From: AC-69 sp036519575
GTDB lineage: Bacteria > Actinomycetota > UBA4738 > HRBIN12
Assembly (NCBI GenBank): GCA_036519575.1
Contig: DATDKZ010000252.1
Span: 1-34,794 of the forward strand
DNA length: 34,794 nt
Direction of reading: 5' to 3'
Shown here one piece after another: positions 8,742 through 16,169 of the stretch (its first letter is position 1; each line of letters starts with the position of its first letter). The position numbers and the translations under genes were made by a program. The notes under the pieces were generated by a model. The model was given only the letters and a program-made list of their open reading frames with translations, did no database searches and was not told the origin of the DNA.

Positions 8742-8747
8742 ATCCTA
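8742..8747 (-). promoter_or_regulatory. Candidate -10 element of the 16-residue-repeat gene
   Basis: TAGGAT on the minus strand. The predicted transcript start near 8735 would give a leader of about 28 nt that includes the ribosome binding site at 8714-8720. Confidence 0.4.
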
Positions 8748-8779
8748 TGGAGGCCCAGGCCGGACCACCTCCGGCTGGC

Positions 8780-8785
8780 TATCCT
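8780..8785 (+). promoter_or_regulatory. Candidate -10 element of the zinc-ribbon gene
   Basis: TATCCT, 8 nt before GTG 8794, compatible with a leaderless message that could run on into tRNA-Val. Confidence 0.4.
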
Positions 8786-8793
8786 TGTGGACC

Positions 8794-9099
8794 GTGAGCT
8801 CGACCGACCCGAGTGACGTGGCGAAGGATCCGTCCCGGCCCAGGTGCTTCCTGTGCGGGCGTCAGACGTTCGATCCCGACAAGCGGGGGCGACAGTGGGT
8901 TCGTGCCGCCGTGGGTGGAGAGCAGGTCCTGGTGTGTCCGAGCTGCCAGGAGGACCGCCCGGACTGGGCCATTCAGCTGGACCGATGCGAGGTCTGCGGT
9001 GCCAGCAGGCTCTCGGTGATGCTCGGCCAGGTCGTGTGCCGGGCCTGCGGCCACGTCCGGGGCGAGTCGGTTGAGCCTGCGTGGCTCTCGGGCGCTTAG
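8794..9099 (+). CDS. Double zinc-ribbon protein overlapping tRNA-Val
   Basis: A 101-residue protein with four Cys pairs (CFLCG, CPSC, CEVCG, CRACG), enough for two zinc ribbons. No catalytic domain is visible; a nucleic-acid-binding or structural role is possible but not shown. GTG 8794 is chosen because of the -10-like TATCCT 8 nt upstream; GTG 8818 is the alternative. The last ten bases lie inside tRNA-Val: the final sense codons use the 5' acceptor strand and the stop TAG is formed by tRNA bases U8, A9 and G10. A processed tRNA therefore cannot come from the same RNA molecule as an intact message. Confidence 0.65.
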   Translation: MSSTDPSDVAKDPSRPRCFLCGRQTFDPDKRGRQWVRAAVGGEQVLVCPSCQEDRPDWAIQLDRCEVCGASRLSVMLGQVVCRACGHVRGESVEPAWLSGA

Positions 9100-9161
9100 C
9101 TCAGCGGTAGAGCGCTGCCCTTACAAGGCAGAGGTCGAAGGTTCGAACCCTTCAGCGCCCA
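9090..9161 (+). tRNA. tRNA-Val (anticodon TAC)
   Basis: A complete cloverleaf. Acceptor GGGCGCT pairs with AGCGCCC, D-stem GCTC/GAGC, anticodon stem CTGCC/GGCAG around loop CTTACAA (anticodon TAC, reads GTA and probably other Val codons), T-stem GAAGG/CCTTC with loop TTCGAAC, and discriminator A. CCA is not encoded. The first ten bases overlap the end of the zinc-ribbon gene. Confidence 0.97.
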
Positions 9162-9185
9162 CTCCGAGTTGTGAGGGCCCCAAGT

Positions 9186-10364
9186 ATGGACGCTGACCGC
9201 CCGAATGCCGTGGATATCGAGCGCCTGCGCGGTGGGCGTCTGGCTCGCCTCCAGGGCGCGATGCGCCGCCACGACGTCGAGGCGTGCCTGCTGTTCAACG
9301 AACCGAACATCAGGTACGCGACCGGAGCGTCGGCCATGCCCGTGTGGAGCAACACGACGTTCGTCCGATGCGCGCTCGTCCCGGCCGAAGGCGTCCCCAT
9401 CCTGTTCGAGCACCCGAACTCGATGCACCTGTTCGACGAGCTCGAGGCCGACGTCCGCCCGATGCACGCCTGGGAGTTCACCGACGACGTCGGTTCGCAC
9501 GCGGCCTCGTTCGCTCGTCAGACGGTGGCCGCCATGCGGGAGCTCGGCGTGTCCGATGATCGACTCGCGATCGATCGACTCGGCACGCCGGGGTTCCTCG
9601 CGTTCCAAGCCGCCGGGATCTCGATCCTCGATTCCGCAACGGTCACGATGGAGGCGCGGGAGATCAAGACGGCCGAGGAGATCGAGGTGCTGACGATCGG
9701 CGGTGAGCTTGTGATGGGGATGCTCAGCGGTCTCGAGGACGCCGTCCGCCCCGGGGTCACCGAACGCGACCTGCTCGCGGTCCTTGCCGCCACGTTGCTC
9801 GCCGGAGGCGGCGAGCACCTGGCCACGAACACGGTCTGCTCCGGCCCGAACACGAACCCCTGGCGTGCAGAGGCAACCGCCAGGGCTCTCGAGCGTGGGG
9901 ACCTCGTGTACGTCGACACTGACGCCGTCTGCCTGGGGGGCTACTTCTTCTGTGTCTCGCGGACGTTCCTGTGCGGCGATTCCGCGCCCACGCAAGCGCA
10001 ACGCGATGCCTATCGAGCATCACACGATTGGTTGGCGGCGATGAAGGACTTCGTGCGCCCCGGCGTGACGTGTCGGGAGCTGGCCGAGCGAGGGCCACGT
10101 CTTCCCGACCGATACCTCCCGCAGCGGTACGAATGCATGATCCACGGGATCGGCCTCGAGGAGGAGAGTCCGAGCGTGGCCTACCCGGGGGATCCACAAC
10201 CGAATCCGGAAAGGGTCCTGGAGGAAGACATGGTTCTGGTCGTCGAGGTCTACGCCGGTGAGGTCGGCCGCCGCGATGGGGTGAAACTCGGAGATCAGAT
10301 CGTCGTTTCCGAGAACGGGCCCACGACCCTCGCTCCCTACCCCTCCTGCGCTGCGCTCCTGTGA
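9186..10364 (+). CDS. M24 (aminopeptidase P/creatinase-fold) protein with altered metal site
   Basis: A 392-residue protein with an N-terminal creatinase-type domain (about 1-150) and a C-terminal pita-bread domain. M24 hydrolases bind two metals through Asp, Asp, His, Glu, Glu. Here Asp244 (VYVDTDAV), His320 (MIHGIGLEEESP) and Glu354 (VVEVY) are in place. The second Asp is replaced by Cys256 (GYFFCVSRTF where GYxxDxTRTF is usual) and the last Glu by Gly369 (VKLGDQ for VxLEDQ). The DTD spacing recalls DddP, the M24-fold DMSP lyase, but that enzyme keeps the ligands lost here. ATG 9186 is chosen because GAGGG lies 8 nt upstream; GTG 9171 is the alternative. It may be an inactive or repurposed member; substrate unknown. 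Confidence 0.85.
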   Translation: MDADRPNAVDIERLRGGRLARLQGAMRRHDVEACLLFNEPNIRYATGASAMPVWSNTTFVRCALVPAEGVPILFEHPNSMHLFDELEADVRPMHAWEFTDDVGSHAASFARQTVAAMRELGVSDDRLAIDRLGTPGFLAFQAAGISILDSATVTMEAREIKTAEEIEVLTIGGELVMGMLSGLEDAVRPGVTERDLLAVLAATLLAGGGEHLATNTVCSGPNTNPWRAEATARALERGDLVYVDTDAVCLGGYFFCVSRTFLCGDSAPTQAQRDAYRASHDWLAAMKDFVRPGVTCRELAERGPRLPDRYLPQRYECMIHGIGLEEESPSVAYPGDPQPNPERVLEEDMVLVVEVYAGEVGRRDGVKLGDQIVVSENGPTTLAPYPSCAALL

Positions 10365-10368
10365 GGCT

Positions 10369-11649
10369 TCACGCCGCAGACGGCGACAGGCTGACCGCCC
10401 GCACGCCCCACGTGCTCCAGTTCGGGTAGTCGCCGGCGGCCGTGAAGCCGATGAGGTTCGGCCCGTTGTCAAATAGGAACTCGTCCGCGATGGAGATCGT
10501 CCGGGTCCGTGTCCACGTGCTCGCGGGCCCCTTGCCGATGGGCTTGACCAGCTGCCAATTCACCGACAGCGTGACCTCCCCGGATCCCAGGTCGAACCCC
10601 TGGTACCTCAGGTCGAAGGCTCCTGGTCCGCTGGGGGCGAGGTAGAAGACCTCTTTCGGATGGGTCCGATCGCCACGCGGGATGTTTCCCACGGCGTCCG
10701 GCGAGCCGATCGGCATCGGAAGGGGGGGCGATTCCCGTGGGTTCGCCGGGATGGTCCTGAGCAGGTCCCAGGCCGCGGGATCCTCGGTGGTCATGAAGTC
10801 GTACAGGCTCCCGCCCATCAGGCCGTACTCCCTGACGGCGTGCACGAACCCCTCGATCTCGGCAGCGTCGTAGTCGTCCGCGACCCCACCGATCTGGTGG
10901 ATCCTCGCCGTCGGATTGCCGGTCCCCGTCCGAACCAGGCGGGCGCAGTTCGCCGCGTAGTCGTGGACGGCCTGACCTCCCGCCGCGACGGCGCCCGAAT
11001 AGCACATGGGCAGGAACACGTCGTAGTACTGCGTCAGCGATGCGTACGGGAAGTCGGGCCAGAAGCTGGTCGGCTTGGCCAGGCTCACCGCATTGGGGGT
11101 GATCGCCCCGAGCGGATAGCCCTTGCCGACGGCGTCGCGGATCCGCTGCGACAGGGTCAAGAGCCTGGCCGTTCGGACGGTCGGGTCGGTCACCACCCTG
11201 GATTCGATGTCCAGAGCGAATGAGTCGACTCCGCTCCCCGCGGTCGAGCGGTAGGCGATCGCGGCCATGGACTTTCGGAAATCGACTTTGAGGTGCGCGA
11301 GGGAGGGGAGGTACCAGGCCACCACGCGCATGCCTGCCCCGTGCGCCGCGTCGATGAACTCCCCGAACGGAGTGGGGAACTCGATGTCGGCGTGGGAGAA
11401 GTTCGTGCTCTGGAGATAGATCGTCCGGATCCCGTCGGCCTGCATCGTCTGGACCGCTGCCGATGGGTCGTTCCACAGCGCCGCGTCGTAGATGTCCACC
11501 CAGGTCCCCAGGCCCCGGTAGGCGAGGACGCTCGGCCTCGCGCCCGAGTCCTTCGCCACCGCCCGGATCCCGCCCACCGCGGCCAGGACCAGGCCAGCAG
11601 CCAGAATGGCGCGGGCAACGCGCATCTTCGTGTCGGAGGTGTTGGGCAT
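10369..11649 (-). CDS. Secreted TIM-barrel-like protein of unknown function
   Basis: A 426-residue protein with an N-terminal signal peptide or membrane anchor (about 8-33, MRVARAILAAGLVLAAVGG). It has a central domain that looks like a glycosidase-type barrel (about 40-290: LGTWVDIYD, GIRTIYLQSTNFS, GMRVVAWYLPSL, FALDIES, YDVFLPMCYSG). A C-terminal beta-rich region (about 330-426) may be a carbohydrate-binding or jelly-roll module. Asp and Glu of LDIES on a predicted strand could be active-site acids, but I cannot name a family. ATG 11649 is used; Met9 at 11625 is possible. A -10-like TAGACT at 11680-11685 gives a leader of about 24 nt. It converges on the M24 gene with a 4-bp gap. Confidence 0.6.
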   Translation of the reverse strand: MPNTSDTKMRVARAILAAGLVLAAVGGIRAVAKDSGARPSVLAYRGLGTWVDIYDAALWNDPSAAVQTMQADGIRTIYLQSTNFSHADIEFPTPFGEFIDAAHGAGMRVVAWYLPSLAHLKVDFRKSMAAIAYRSTAGSGVDSFALDIESRVVTDPTVRTARLLTLSQRIRDAVGKGYPLGAITPNAVSLAKPTSFWPDFPYASLTQYYDVFLPMCYSGAVAAGGQAVHDYAANCARLVRTGTGNPTARIHQIGGVADDYDAAEIEGFVHAVREYGLMGGSLYDFMTTEDPAAWDLLRTIPANPRESPPLPMPIGSPDAVGNIPRGDRTHPKEVFYLAPSGPGAFDLRYQGFDLGSGEVTLSVNWQLVKPIGKGPASTWTRTRTISIADEFLFDNGPNLIGFTAAGDYPNWSTWGVRAVSLSPSAA

Positions 11650-11679
11650 GGATCGCTCGAGAATGAGACGCGCGCGGAG

Positions 11680-11685
11680 AGTCTA
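11680..11685 (-). promoter_or_regulatory. Candidate -10 element of the secreted protein gene
   Basis: TAGACT on the minus strand, about 30 nt before ATG 11649. It sits 7 bp from the plus-strand element at 11693-11698, making a compact divergent promoter. Confidence 0.4.
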
Positions 11686-11692
11686 TCGTTGC

Positions 11693-11698
11693 TAGGCT
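11693..11698 (+). promoter_or_regulatory. Candidate -10 element of the PAS-MBL operon (leaderless)
   Basis: TAGGCT ending 6 nt before ATG 11705; the predicted transcript starts at the start codon. No Shine-Dalgarno is present. Confidence 0.5.
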
Positions 11699-11704
11699 TC
11701 GGCG

Positions 11705-12115
11705 ATGACCGAAACCACCCAGCAGCGAAGCATCGTGCTGATCCTGGCGCGCGACCTCGCATCCATGCTGGCGACGCCGATGCTGATCGTTGACGAGCAG
11801 GGCGCGGTCATCTTCTACAACGAGGCGGCGGGAGCGATCCTAGGGCGCCCGTTCACGGAGGCCGAGCCCGTGGCTTTCGAGGACTGGGGGCCAGCGTTCG
11901 ATCCGCGGGACGTGGAGGGAAAGCCGATGGCTCTGGCCGAAACGCCTCTCGGCGTCGTGCTGACGGACCGGACGCCTGCGCACCGAAGGCTCCGGATCCG
12001 AAACGCCGACGGCATCGAGCGCGTGGTCGAGTCCACCGCGTTCCCGCTGTACGCGAGGGCCGACGAGTTCGTGGGCGCGATCGCCGTCTTCTGGGGGAAT
12101 CGCGAGGAGGGCTGA
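11705..12115 (+). CDS. Stand-alone PAS domain protein
   Basis: A 136-residue protein that is essentially one PAS domain (about 12-132). TPMLIVDEQGAVIFYNEAAGAILGRPF is the usual PAS entry strand and helix, and the domain ends in a long beta-hairpin (VESTAFPLYA, GAIAVFWG). No kinase, cyclase or DNA-binding domain follows. The stop is directly followed by the GTG of the metallo-hydrolase gene with no base between, so the two are translationally coupled and probably act together. PAS domains bind small ligands or mediate protein contacts, so this one may sense a signal for its partner, which is inference. The start is supported by the leaderless -10 element at 11693-11698. Confidence 0.8.
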   Translation: MTETTQQRSIVLILARDLASMLATPMLIVDEQGAVIFYNEAAGAILGRPFTEAEPVAFEDWGPAFDPRDVEGKPMALAETPLGVVLTDRTPAHRRLRIRNADGIERVVESTAFPLYARADEFVGAIAVFWGNREEG

Positions 12116-12976
12116 GTGCGGGCCAGGATCTGGGGGTCTCGCGGCTCCCTGGCGACGCCCGGTCCCGAGACCGTCCGCTACGGCGGCAACACCGCGTGCA
12201 TCGAGATCGAGCTGTCCGATGGCAGCCTGGTGATCCTTGACGCTGGGACCGGCATCCGGGGGCTCGGTCTCTCGCTCGACGGGCGCCGTCCCGCGCGGAT
12301 CGACATCCTGCTCACGCACCTTCACCTCGATCACCTGGAGGGACTGGGGTTCTTCACGCCGCTGTGGGACCCTGGGACCGACCTGCACATCTGGGGGCCG
12401 ACCTCGCCCGTCCAGTCGCTCGGCGAACGGATCGCGACGGTCCTGTCGCCGCCGCTCTTCCCCGTGCACTTGAGGGACATGCCCTCCAGCGTCACGTTCC
12501 ACGATGCGCCGCAGGGCGAGTGGGCGATCGGGTCGGCGACCATCCTGTCACAGCCCATCATCCATGCGGGTCCGACCGTCGGCTATCGGATCCAGGAGCA
12601 GGGGCGATCGCTCGCCTACCTGACCGACCACGAGCCGGCCCTCGGCTCTGAACTTGGCTCCGTCGCGCCCGAATGGATCTCCGGTTTCTCGGTGGCGCGG
12701 CGGGCCGACGTGCTGGTCCACGATTGCCAATACACCGAGGAGGAGTATCCGGCCCGGGTGGGGTGGGGACATTCCAGCACCGAGCACGTCGCGACCTTCG
12801 CCGTGCTGGCCGGGGTGGAGCGCCTGATCCTGTTCCACCACGATCCCATGCACGGCGACGAGCAACTCGAGGACATGCTGCGGCGGGTCCGGGACATCAA
12901 CCCCGATACGGGTGACGTATCCCTGGCCCGCGAGGGGATGGAGATCGATCTCTCGCCCGGCGCGGCTGCCGGGTAG
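12116..12976 (+). CDS. Metallo-beta-lactamase-fold hydrolase
   Basis: A 286-residue MBL-fold protein. The metal motif THLHLDH gives His68, His70, Asp72 and His73; later candidate ligands are the Asp of YLTDHEP and the His residues in HSSTEHVATFA and FHHDPMHGD. The N-terminus (RIWGSRGSLATPGPETVRYGGNTACIEI) is typical of the PhnP/cAMP-phosphodiesterase-like branch that acts on phosphodiester or cyclic-nucleotide-like substrates, though the true substrate is unknown. It has no signal peptide and is cytoplasmic. It starts at GTG immediately after the stop of the PAS gene, so a regulatory or scaffold link between the two is likely. Confidence 0.85.
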   Translation: MRARIWGSRGSLATPGPETVRYGGNTACIEIELSDGSLVILDAGTGIRGLGLSLDGRRPARIDILLTHLHLDHLEGLGFFTPLWDPGTDLHIWGPTSPVQSLGERIATVLSPPLFPVHLRDMPSSVTFHDAPQGEWAIGSATILSQPIIHAGPTVGYRIQEQGRSLAYLTDHEPALGSELGSVAPEWISGFSVARRADVLVHDCQYTEEEYPARVGWGHSSTEHVATFAVLAGVERLILFHHDPMHGDEQLEDMLRRVRDINPDTGDVSLAREGMEIDLSPGAAAG

Positions 12977-13002
12977 CGGCTTTCAACCCTGGAATTACGC
13001 AC

Positions 13003-13032
13003 TTGTGCTTCGGCCCAAAGGTGATCTATCCT
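13003..13032 (+). promoter_or_regulatory. Sigma-70-like promoter of the radical SAM gene
   Basis: TTGTGC (13003-13008) and TATCCT (13027-13032) with an 18-bp spacer. The predicted transcript start is only about 4-5 nt before ATG 13044, close to leaderless. It is one of the few promoters in this window with a recognisable -35. Confidence 0.5.
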
Positions 13033-13043
13033 CGGGGGTCCCG

Positions 13044-14069
13044 ATGCGCTGGGACAACCTCAGGCTCGACGTTCGGCCGGCGGACGACAGACTGACGACC
13101 CCGCTGTTCGAGCAGGGCGCCGTGGTCCGGACGTTCGACACGCCGGAGTTTCGCGGCTTCACGTTCTACGAGGTCCACGCTCGGTCGATCATCAATCACG
13201 TTCCCGACGCATCGCGGATGCCCTTCCGATGGACCATCAACCCGTATCGAGGTTGCAGTCATGGGTGCTTCTATTGCTACGCTCGAAAGACCCACACCTA
13301 CCTCGATCTGGATTACGGCCGAGACTTCGACACCAGGATCGTGGTCAAGGTGAACGCGCCCGAGCTCCTGCGGAAGGAGCTGGCGCAGCCGAAGTGGTCC
13401 GGAGAGCACATCGCCATGGGCACCAACGTGGACACCTACCAACGGGCGGAAGGCCGGTACCGGCTGATGCGGGGGATCATCGAGGCCCTCCGCGACTTCG
13501 CCAACCCGTTCTCCATCCTGACGAAGGGGACGCTGATCCTTCGTGATCTGGACCTGCTGGTCGAATCCGCCGCCGTCACCGACGTTGCCACCAATTTCTC
13601 GGTGGGATCGGTCGATGCGGAACTGTGGCGGCTGCTCGAGCCGGGAACGCCCAGCCCACTTCGTCGACTCGAAGCGGTCCGAGCGCTCAACGATGCGGGA
13701 GTCCCTTGCGGGGTGTTGATGGCGCCGATCGTCCCGTTCCTGTCCGACACCGACGAGGCCATGCGCGACACGGTCCGCGCCATCGCCCACGCCGGCGCCA
13801 CCCACATCGTGCCCATCGTGCTGCACCTGCGGAAGGGTGGGTCCCGAGAGTGGTTCATGGGCTGGCTGGAGGAGCGCCATCCCGAGCTCCTGCCTCGATA
13901 TCGGGAGCTGTATGGGGCCGGCGCGTACGCGCCCTCGGCGTACCAGGAGGAGGTGGCCGACCGGGTGCGGGGCCTGGCCCGACGCTTCGGGGTAGGTCGG
14001 GCCACGGCGCACGAGGCTCGTCGAGTGGCGCCGTCGTCCCCTCAGCCCGAGCAGCTCACCCTGACCTGA
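13044..14069 (+). CDS. Radical SAM protein, Rv2578c family
   Basis: A 341-residue radical SAM enzyme. The cluster motif CSHGCFYC (Cys71, Cys75, Cys78) binds the 4Fe-4S cluster that cleaves S-adenosylmethionine. The flanking RWTINPYRG and ARKTHTYLDLDYGRDFDTRIVVK blocks match what I know of the actinobacterial Rv2578c/SplB-related family, whose substrate is not established. No second cluster motif (SPASM) is visible. ATG 13044 is supported by a TTGTGC-N18-TATCCT promoter ending 11 nt upstream. It is a single gene between the MBL gene and the zinc-ribbon/RNase H pair. Confidence 0.85.
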   Translation: MRWDNLRLDVRPADDRLTTPLFEQGAVVRTFDTPEFRGFTFYEVHARSIINHVPDASRMPFRWTINPYRGCSHGCFYCYARKTHTYLDLDYGRDFDTRIVVKVNAPELLRKELAQPKWSGEHIAMGTNVDTYQRAEGRYRLMRGIIEALRDFANPFSILTKGTLILRDLDLLVESAAVTDVATNFSVGSVDAELWRLLEPGTPSPLRRLEAVRALNDAGVPCGVLMAPIVPFLSDTDEAMRDTVRAIAHAGATHIVPIVLHLRKGGSREWFMGWLEERHPELLPRYRELYGAGAYAPSAYQEEVADRVRGLARRFGVGRATAHEARRVAPSSPQPEQLTLT

Positions 14070-14111
14070 GCGTCCGACCGAGGTGCCAGGTCCGTTCGCA
14101 TGGTCCTCGGC

Positions 14112-14117
14112 TACGCT
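14112..14117 (+). promoter_or_regulatory. Candidate -10 element of the zinc-ribbon/RNase H pair (leaderless)
   Basis: TACGCT, 7 nt before ATG 14125; there is no Shine-Dalgarno in front of the ATG. Confidence 0.45.
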
Positions 14118-14124
14118 TCGTTCC

Positions 14125-14835
14125 ATGCGTGGCCTGGATCGGTTACTGGAACTCCAGGAGCTCGACAGCGCGATCAACCGGCTGGAGGCTCTGAAGCGCC
14201 AGCTAGAGGAGGGCAAGGAGATGGCTGATGCCCGGGCTGCCATGGAGGACGCGGAGGGCCGCCTGGGGGAGCTCCGGCTCGGCGTCGATGCGGTGGGACG
14301 GGAGCAAGGACGCCTGGAACGGGAGATCGACTCGATGACCCGTAAGGCCGAGGCCGACGAGAAGCGGCTCTACGACGGCAGCATCGCCAACATCAAGGAG
14401 ATGGAGGCCCTCCAGCACGAGATCACATCGCTCAGGGAGCGCCGTTCCAGGTCCGAGGACGAGCTTCTGGAGCAGATGGTCCGCAAGGACGACCTCGAAT
14501 CCCGGGCGGGGGAGGCCAGCACCCTGGTCCAGCAGACCAGGGTCAGGCTCGATGCGGTGGGGGGAGAAGCCATCGCGGAGCTGGGGCGGATCGAGGATGA
14601 GCTGGCCGAGAAGCGTGCCACCAGGGAGAAGCTGGTGCCCGAGTTCGACGACGAGCTGCTCGAGCTGTACGAGGAGCTTCGAGGGCAGAAGCGAGGGGTG
14701 GCCGTCGCGGCGCTGGTGGACGGGGTGTGCCAGGCATGCCACGAGAAGCTCTCCGCGATGGAGCTCGACCGCCTGAAGCGAACCGAGGGCGTGAAGAGGT
14801 GTGAGTACTGCCGGCGGATCGTCGTCTTCGCCTGA
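14125..14835 (+). CDS. Coiled-coil protein with C4 zinc ribbon (Rv2229c-like)
   Basis: A 236-residue protein: a long antiparallel coiled coil (about 1-180, heptad-rich, charged) followed by a C4 zinc ribbon with Cys202, Cys205, Cys226 and Cys229 (CQACHEKLS, CEYC). This is the layout of the CT398/Rv2229c-type family (DUF164 zinc ribbon). Members have been linked to the cell surface, motility or secretion in some bacteria; the actinobacterial role is unclear. ATG 14125 is supported by the -10-like TACGCT 7 nt upstream. Its stop TGA (14833-14835) overlaps the proposed CTG start of the RNase H gene in a CTGA junction. The same order, zinc ribbon then RNase H, occurs as Rv2229c-Rv2228c in mycobacteria. 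Confidence 0.85.
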   Translation: MRGLDRLLELQELDSAINRLEALKRQLEEGKEMADARAAMEDAEGRLGELRLGVDAVGREQGRLEREIDSMTRKAEADEKRLYDGSIANIKEMEALQHEITSLRERRSRSEDELLEQMVRKDDLESRAGEASTLVQQTRVRLDAVGGEAIAELGRIEDELAEKRATREKLVPEFDDELLELYEELRGQKRGVAVAALVDGVCQACHEKLSAMELDRLKRTEGVKRCEYCRRIVVFA

Positions 14836-15290
14836 TCGTCTCCTGTGATGGGGCTGCGCGCGGCAACCCCGGCCCTGCGGGCATCGGGGTGGTGATCACG
14901 ACGCCGCGCGGACGCGTGGTGGACCGCATCGCTCGGGGGATCGGCATCGCCACCAACAATGTCGCCGAATACACGGCGGTCCTCGAGGGCCTGCAGCGGG
15001 CCCGGGAGCTGGGCGCCACCGACGTGCTGCTCCGCTCGGACAGCAAGCTGCTGATCGAGCAGCTGTCCGGGCGGTTCCGAGTGAAGAACCCGACCCTTCA
15101 ACGTCTCCACACGGAGGTCCGAACGACGGCGAGGGCCTTTTCCACGATCAGGTACCAGCACGTCCCGCGAGAGATGAACAAGGAAGCCGACCGGATGGCG
15201 AACCGGGGGGTCGATGAGTGGCTGGCCGGGGAGGGTACTAGCTGGTCGGCGACGGAGAGGGCCCCGAGCTTGTGGGAGGAACCTGAGTGA
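14832..15290 (+). CDS. RNase HI-family protein with apparent CTG start
   Basis: A 152-residue RNase H fold, which cuts RNA in RNA-DNA hybrids. Taking CTG 14832 as start gives all four acidic active-site residues: Asp6 (CDGAARGNPGPAG), Glu46 (NNVAEYTAV), Asp70 (LRSDSK) and Asp120 (NKEADRMA). The first ATG/GTG/TTG-type start in frame is GTG 14889, which would delete the first beta-strand and Asp6. Upstream the frame closes at TGA 14802, and no ATG, GTG or TTG lies between. CTG 14832 overlaps the preceding stop as CTGA, like a common ATGA junction, so reinitiation after the zinc-ribbon gene is plausible. Alternatives are an ATC start or a sequencing error. In mycobacteria the homologue carries a fused phosphatase domain; here there is none. 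Confidence 0.8.
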   Translation: MIVSCDGAARGNPGPAGIGVVITTPRGRVVDRIARGIGIATNNVAEYTAVLEGLQRARELGATDVLLRSDSKLLIEQLSGRFRVKNPTLQRLHTEVRTTARAFSTIRYQHVPREMNKEADRMANRGVDEWLAGEGTSWSATERAPSLWEEPE

Positions 15291-16158
15291 CGACACCTCC
15301 AAGGGGGAACGAGAACGTGACGTGGCGTCCGCCGGCCAGGCGGTAGGCAAGGGAAAGGGTCCGGCCCCTCGCCTCCTCCTGCTGAGGGAAGCCGACCAAC
15401 CCCTCGGCGTCGAACCCGCCGGGGAGCGCGACCAACGCCTGCGTGTACACCCCCCGCGCGCGCTGGGGGGGAGCGCCTTGTCTTCGAACCAGCAGTGCCA
15501 GCCCCTTCGGCTCGAAGCGGATCAAGCCGCCCGTCCGATTCACCACGGTGATGTTGAATTGCCAAGACGGCGTGAACATGAACAGCGAGTGCAACGAAAC
15601 CGTCACCCCGTGGCTGGCCATCGACAGCTCCCTGAAGAGCTGGATCCCGTCGTCCATGGATTGCCCGTCTCGAGTGGCATCCACGACGCGCCACTCGGCC
15701 GTGCCGGTCCGAAGGAGGGTCACCGGCCCGTCCATGATCCTGGTCCGCTCGAACGTCTCACCTGCCGTCGGATCGTACGTGAGGGTCACCGACGCGCCCA
15801 GGTTCACCCGCCCGCCGACGGCATTCTCCACCAGGAACGAGTCGACGAACGCGACCGAGCGCACGTCGGCAGTGCCGGAGATCGTTCCGTCGAACTGCTG
15901 ATTCTGGACGGTCATCCAGTGGACCCACGCGGTGAGCTTCGGCCCGACTACCAGGGCGGACAGGCGGGCACCGTCGTCCTCCGTCGCGTGTGCGTAGGCG
16001 TTCACGAAATCCAGGGCCGTGCGACGGGCGGAGGCTACATCCAGGCCCAGTCCCGCTCCGACCTGCTCCTGCGCGAGGGGCTGGGAGGCGCCTTCCAGCG
16101 CTGGTGAACAGCTCGTCGCGGCGAGGAGGACCAAGCCGAACACCGCCAGACGTCGCAT
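15238..16158 (-). CDS. Putative lipoprotein of unknown function
   Basis: A 306-residue exported protein. The N-terminus MRRLAVFGLVLLAATSC is a short lipoprotein-type signal with Cys17 as the acylation site, although Ala-Thr-Ser before Cys is a weak lipobox. Residues about 35-170 look like an NTF2/SnoaL-like alpha+beta fold (LDFVNAYAHATEDDGARLSALV), followed by a beta-rich C-terminal domain (about 180-290) and a Pro/Ser-rich tail. No catalytic motif is apparent. ATG 16158 is used; a -10-like TACCAT at 16170-16175 ends 11 nt upstream. Its 3' end overlaps the RNase H gene tail to tail by 53 bp and its 5' end is divergent from rnpB. Confidence 0.65.
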   Translation of the reverse strand: MRRLAVFGLVLLAATSCSPALEGASQPLAQEQVGAGLGLDVASARRTALDFVNAYAHATEDDGARLSALVVGPKLTAWVHWMTVQNQQFDGTISGTADVRSVAFVDSFLVENAVGGRVNLGASVTLTYDPTAGETFERTRIMDGPVTLLRTGTAEWRVVDATRDGQSMDDGIQLFRELSMASHGVTVSLHSLFMFTPSWQFNITVVNRTGGLIRFEPKGLALLVRRQGAPPQRARGVYTQALVALPGGFDAEGLVGFPQQEEARGRTLSLAYRLAGGRHVTFSFPLGGVVTQVPPTSSGPSPSPTS

Positions 16159-16169
16159 GGGCGGCCCGC

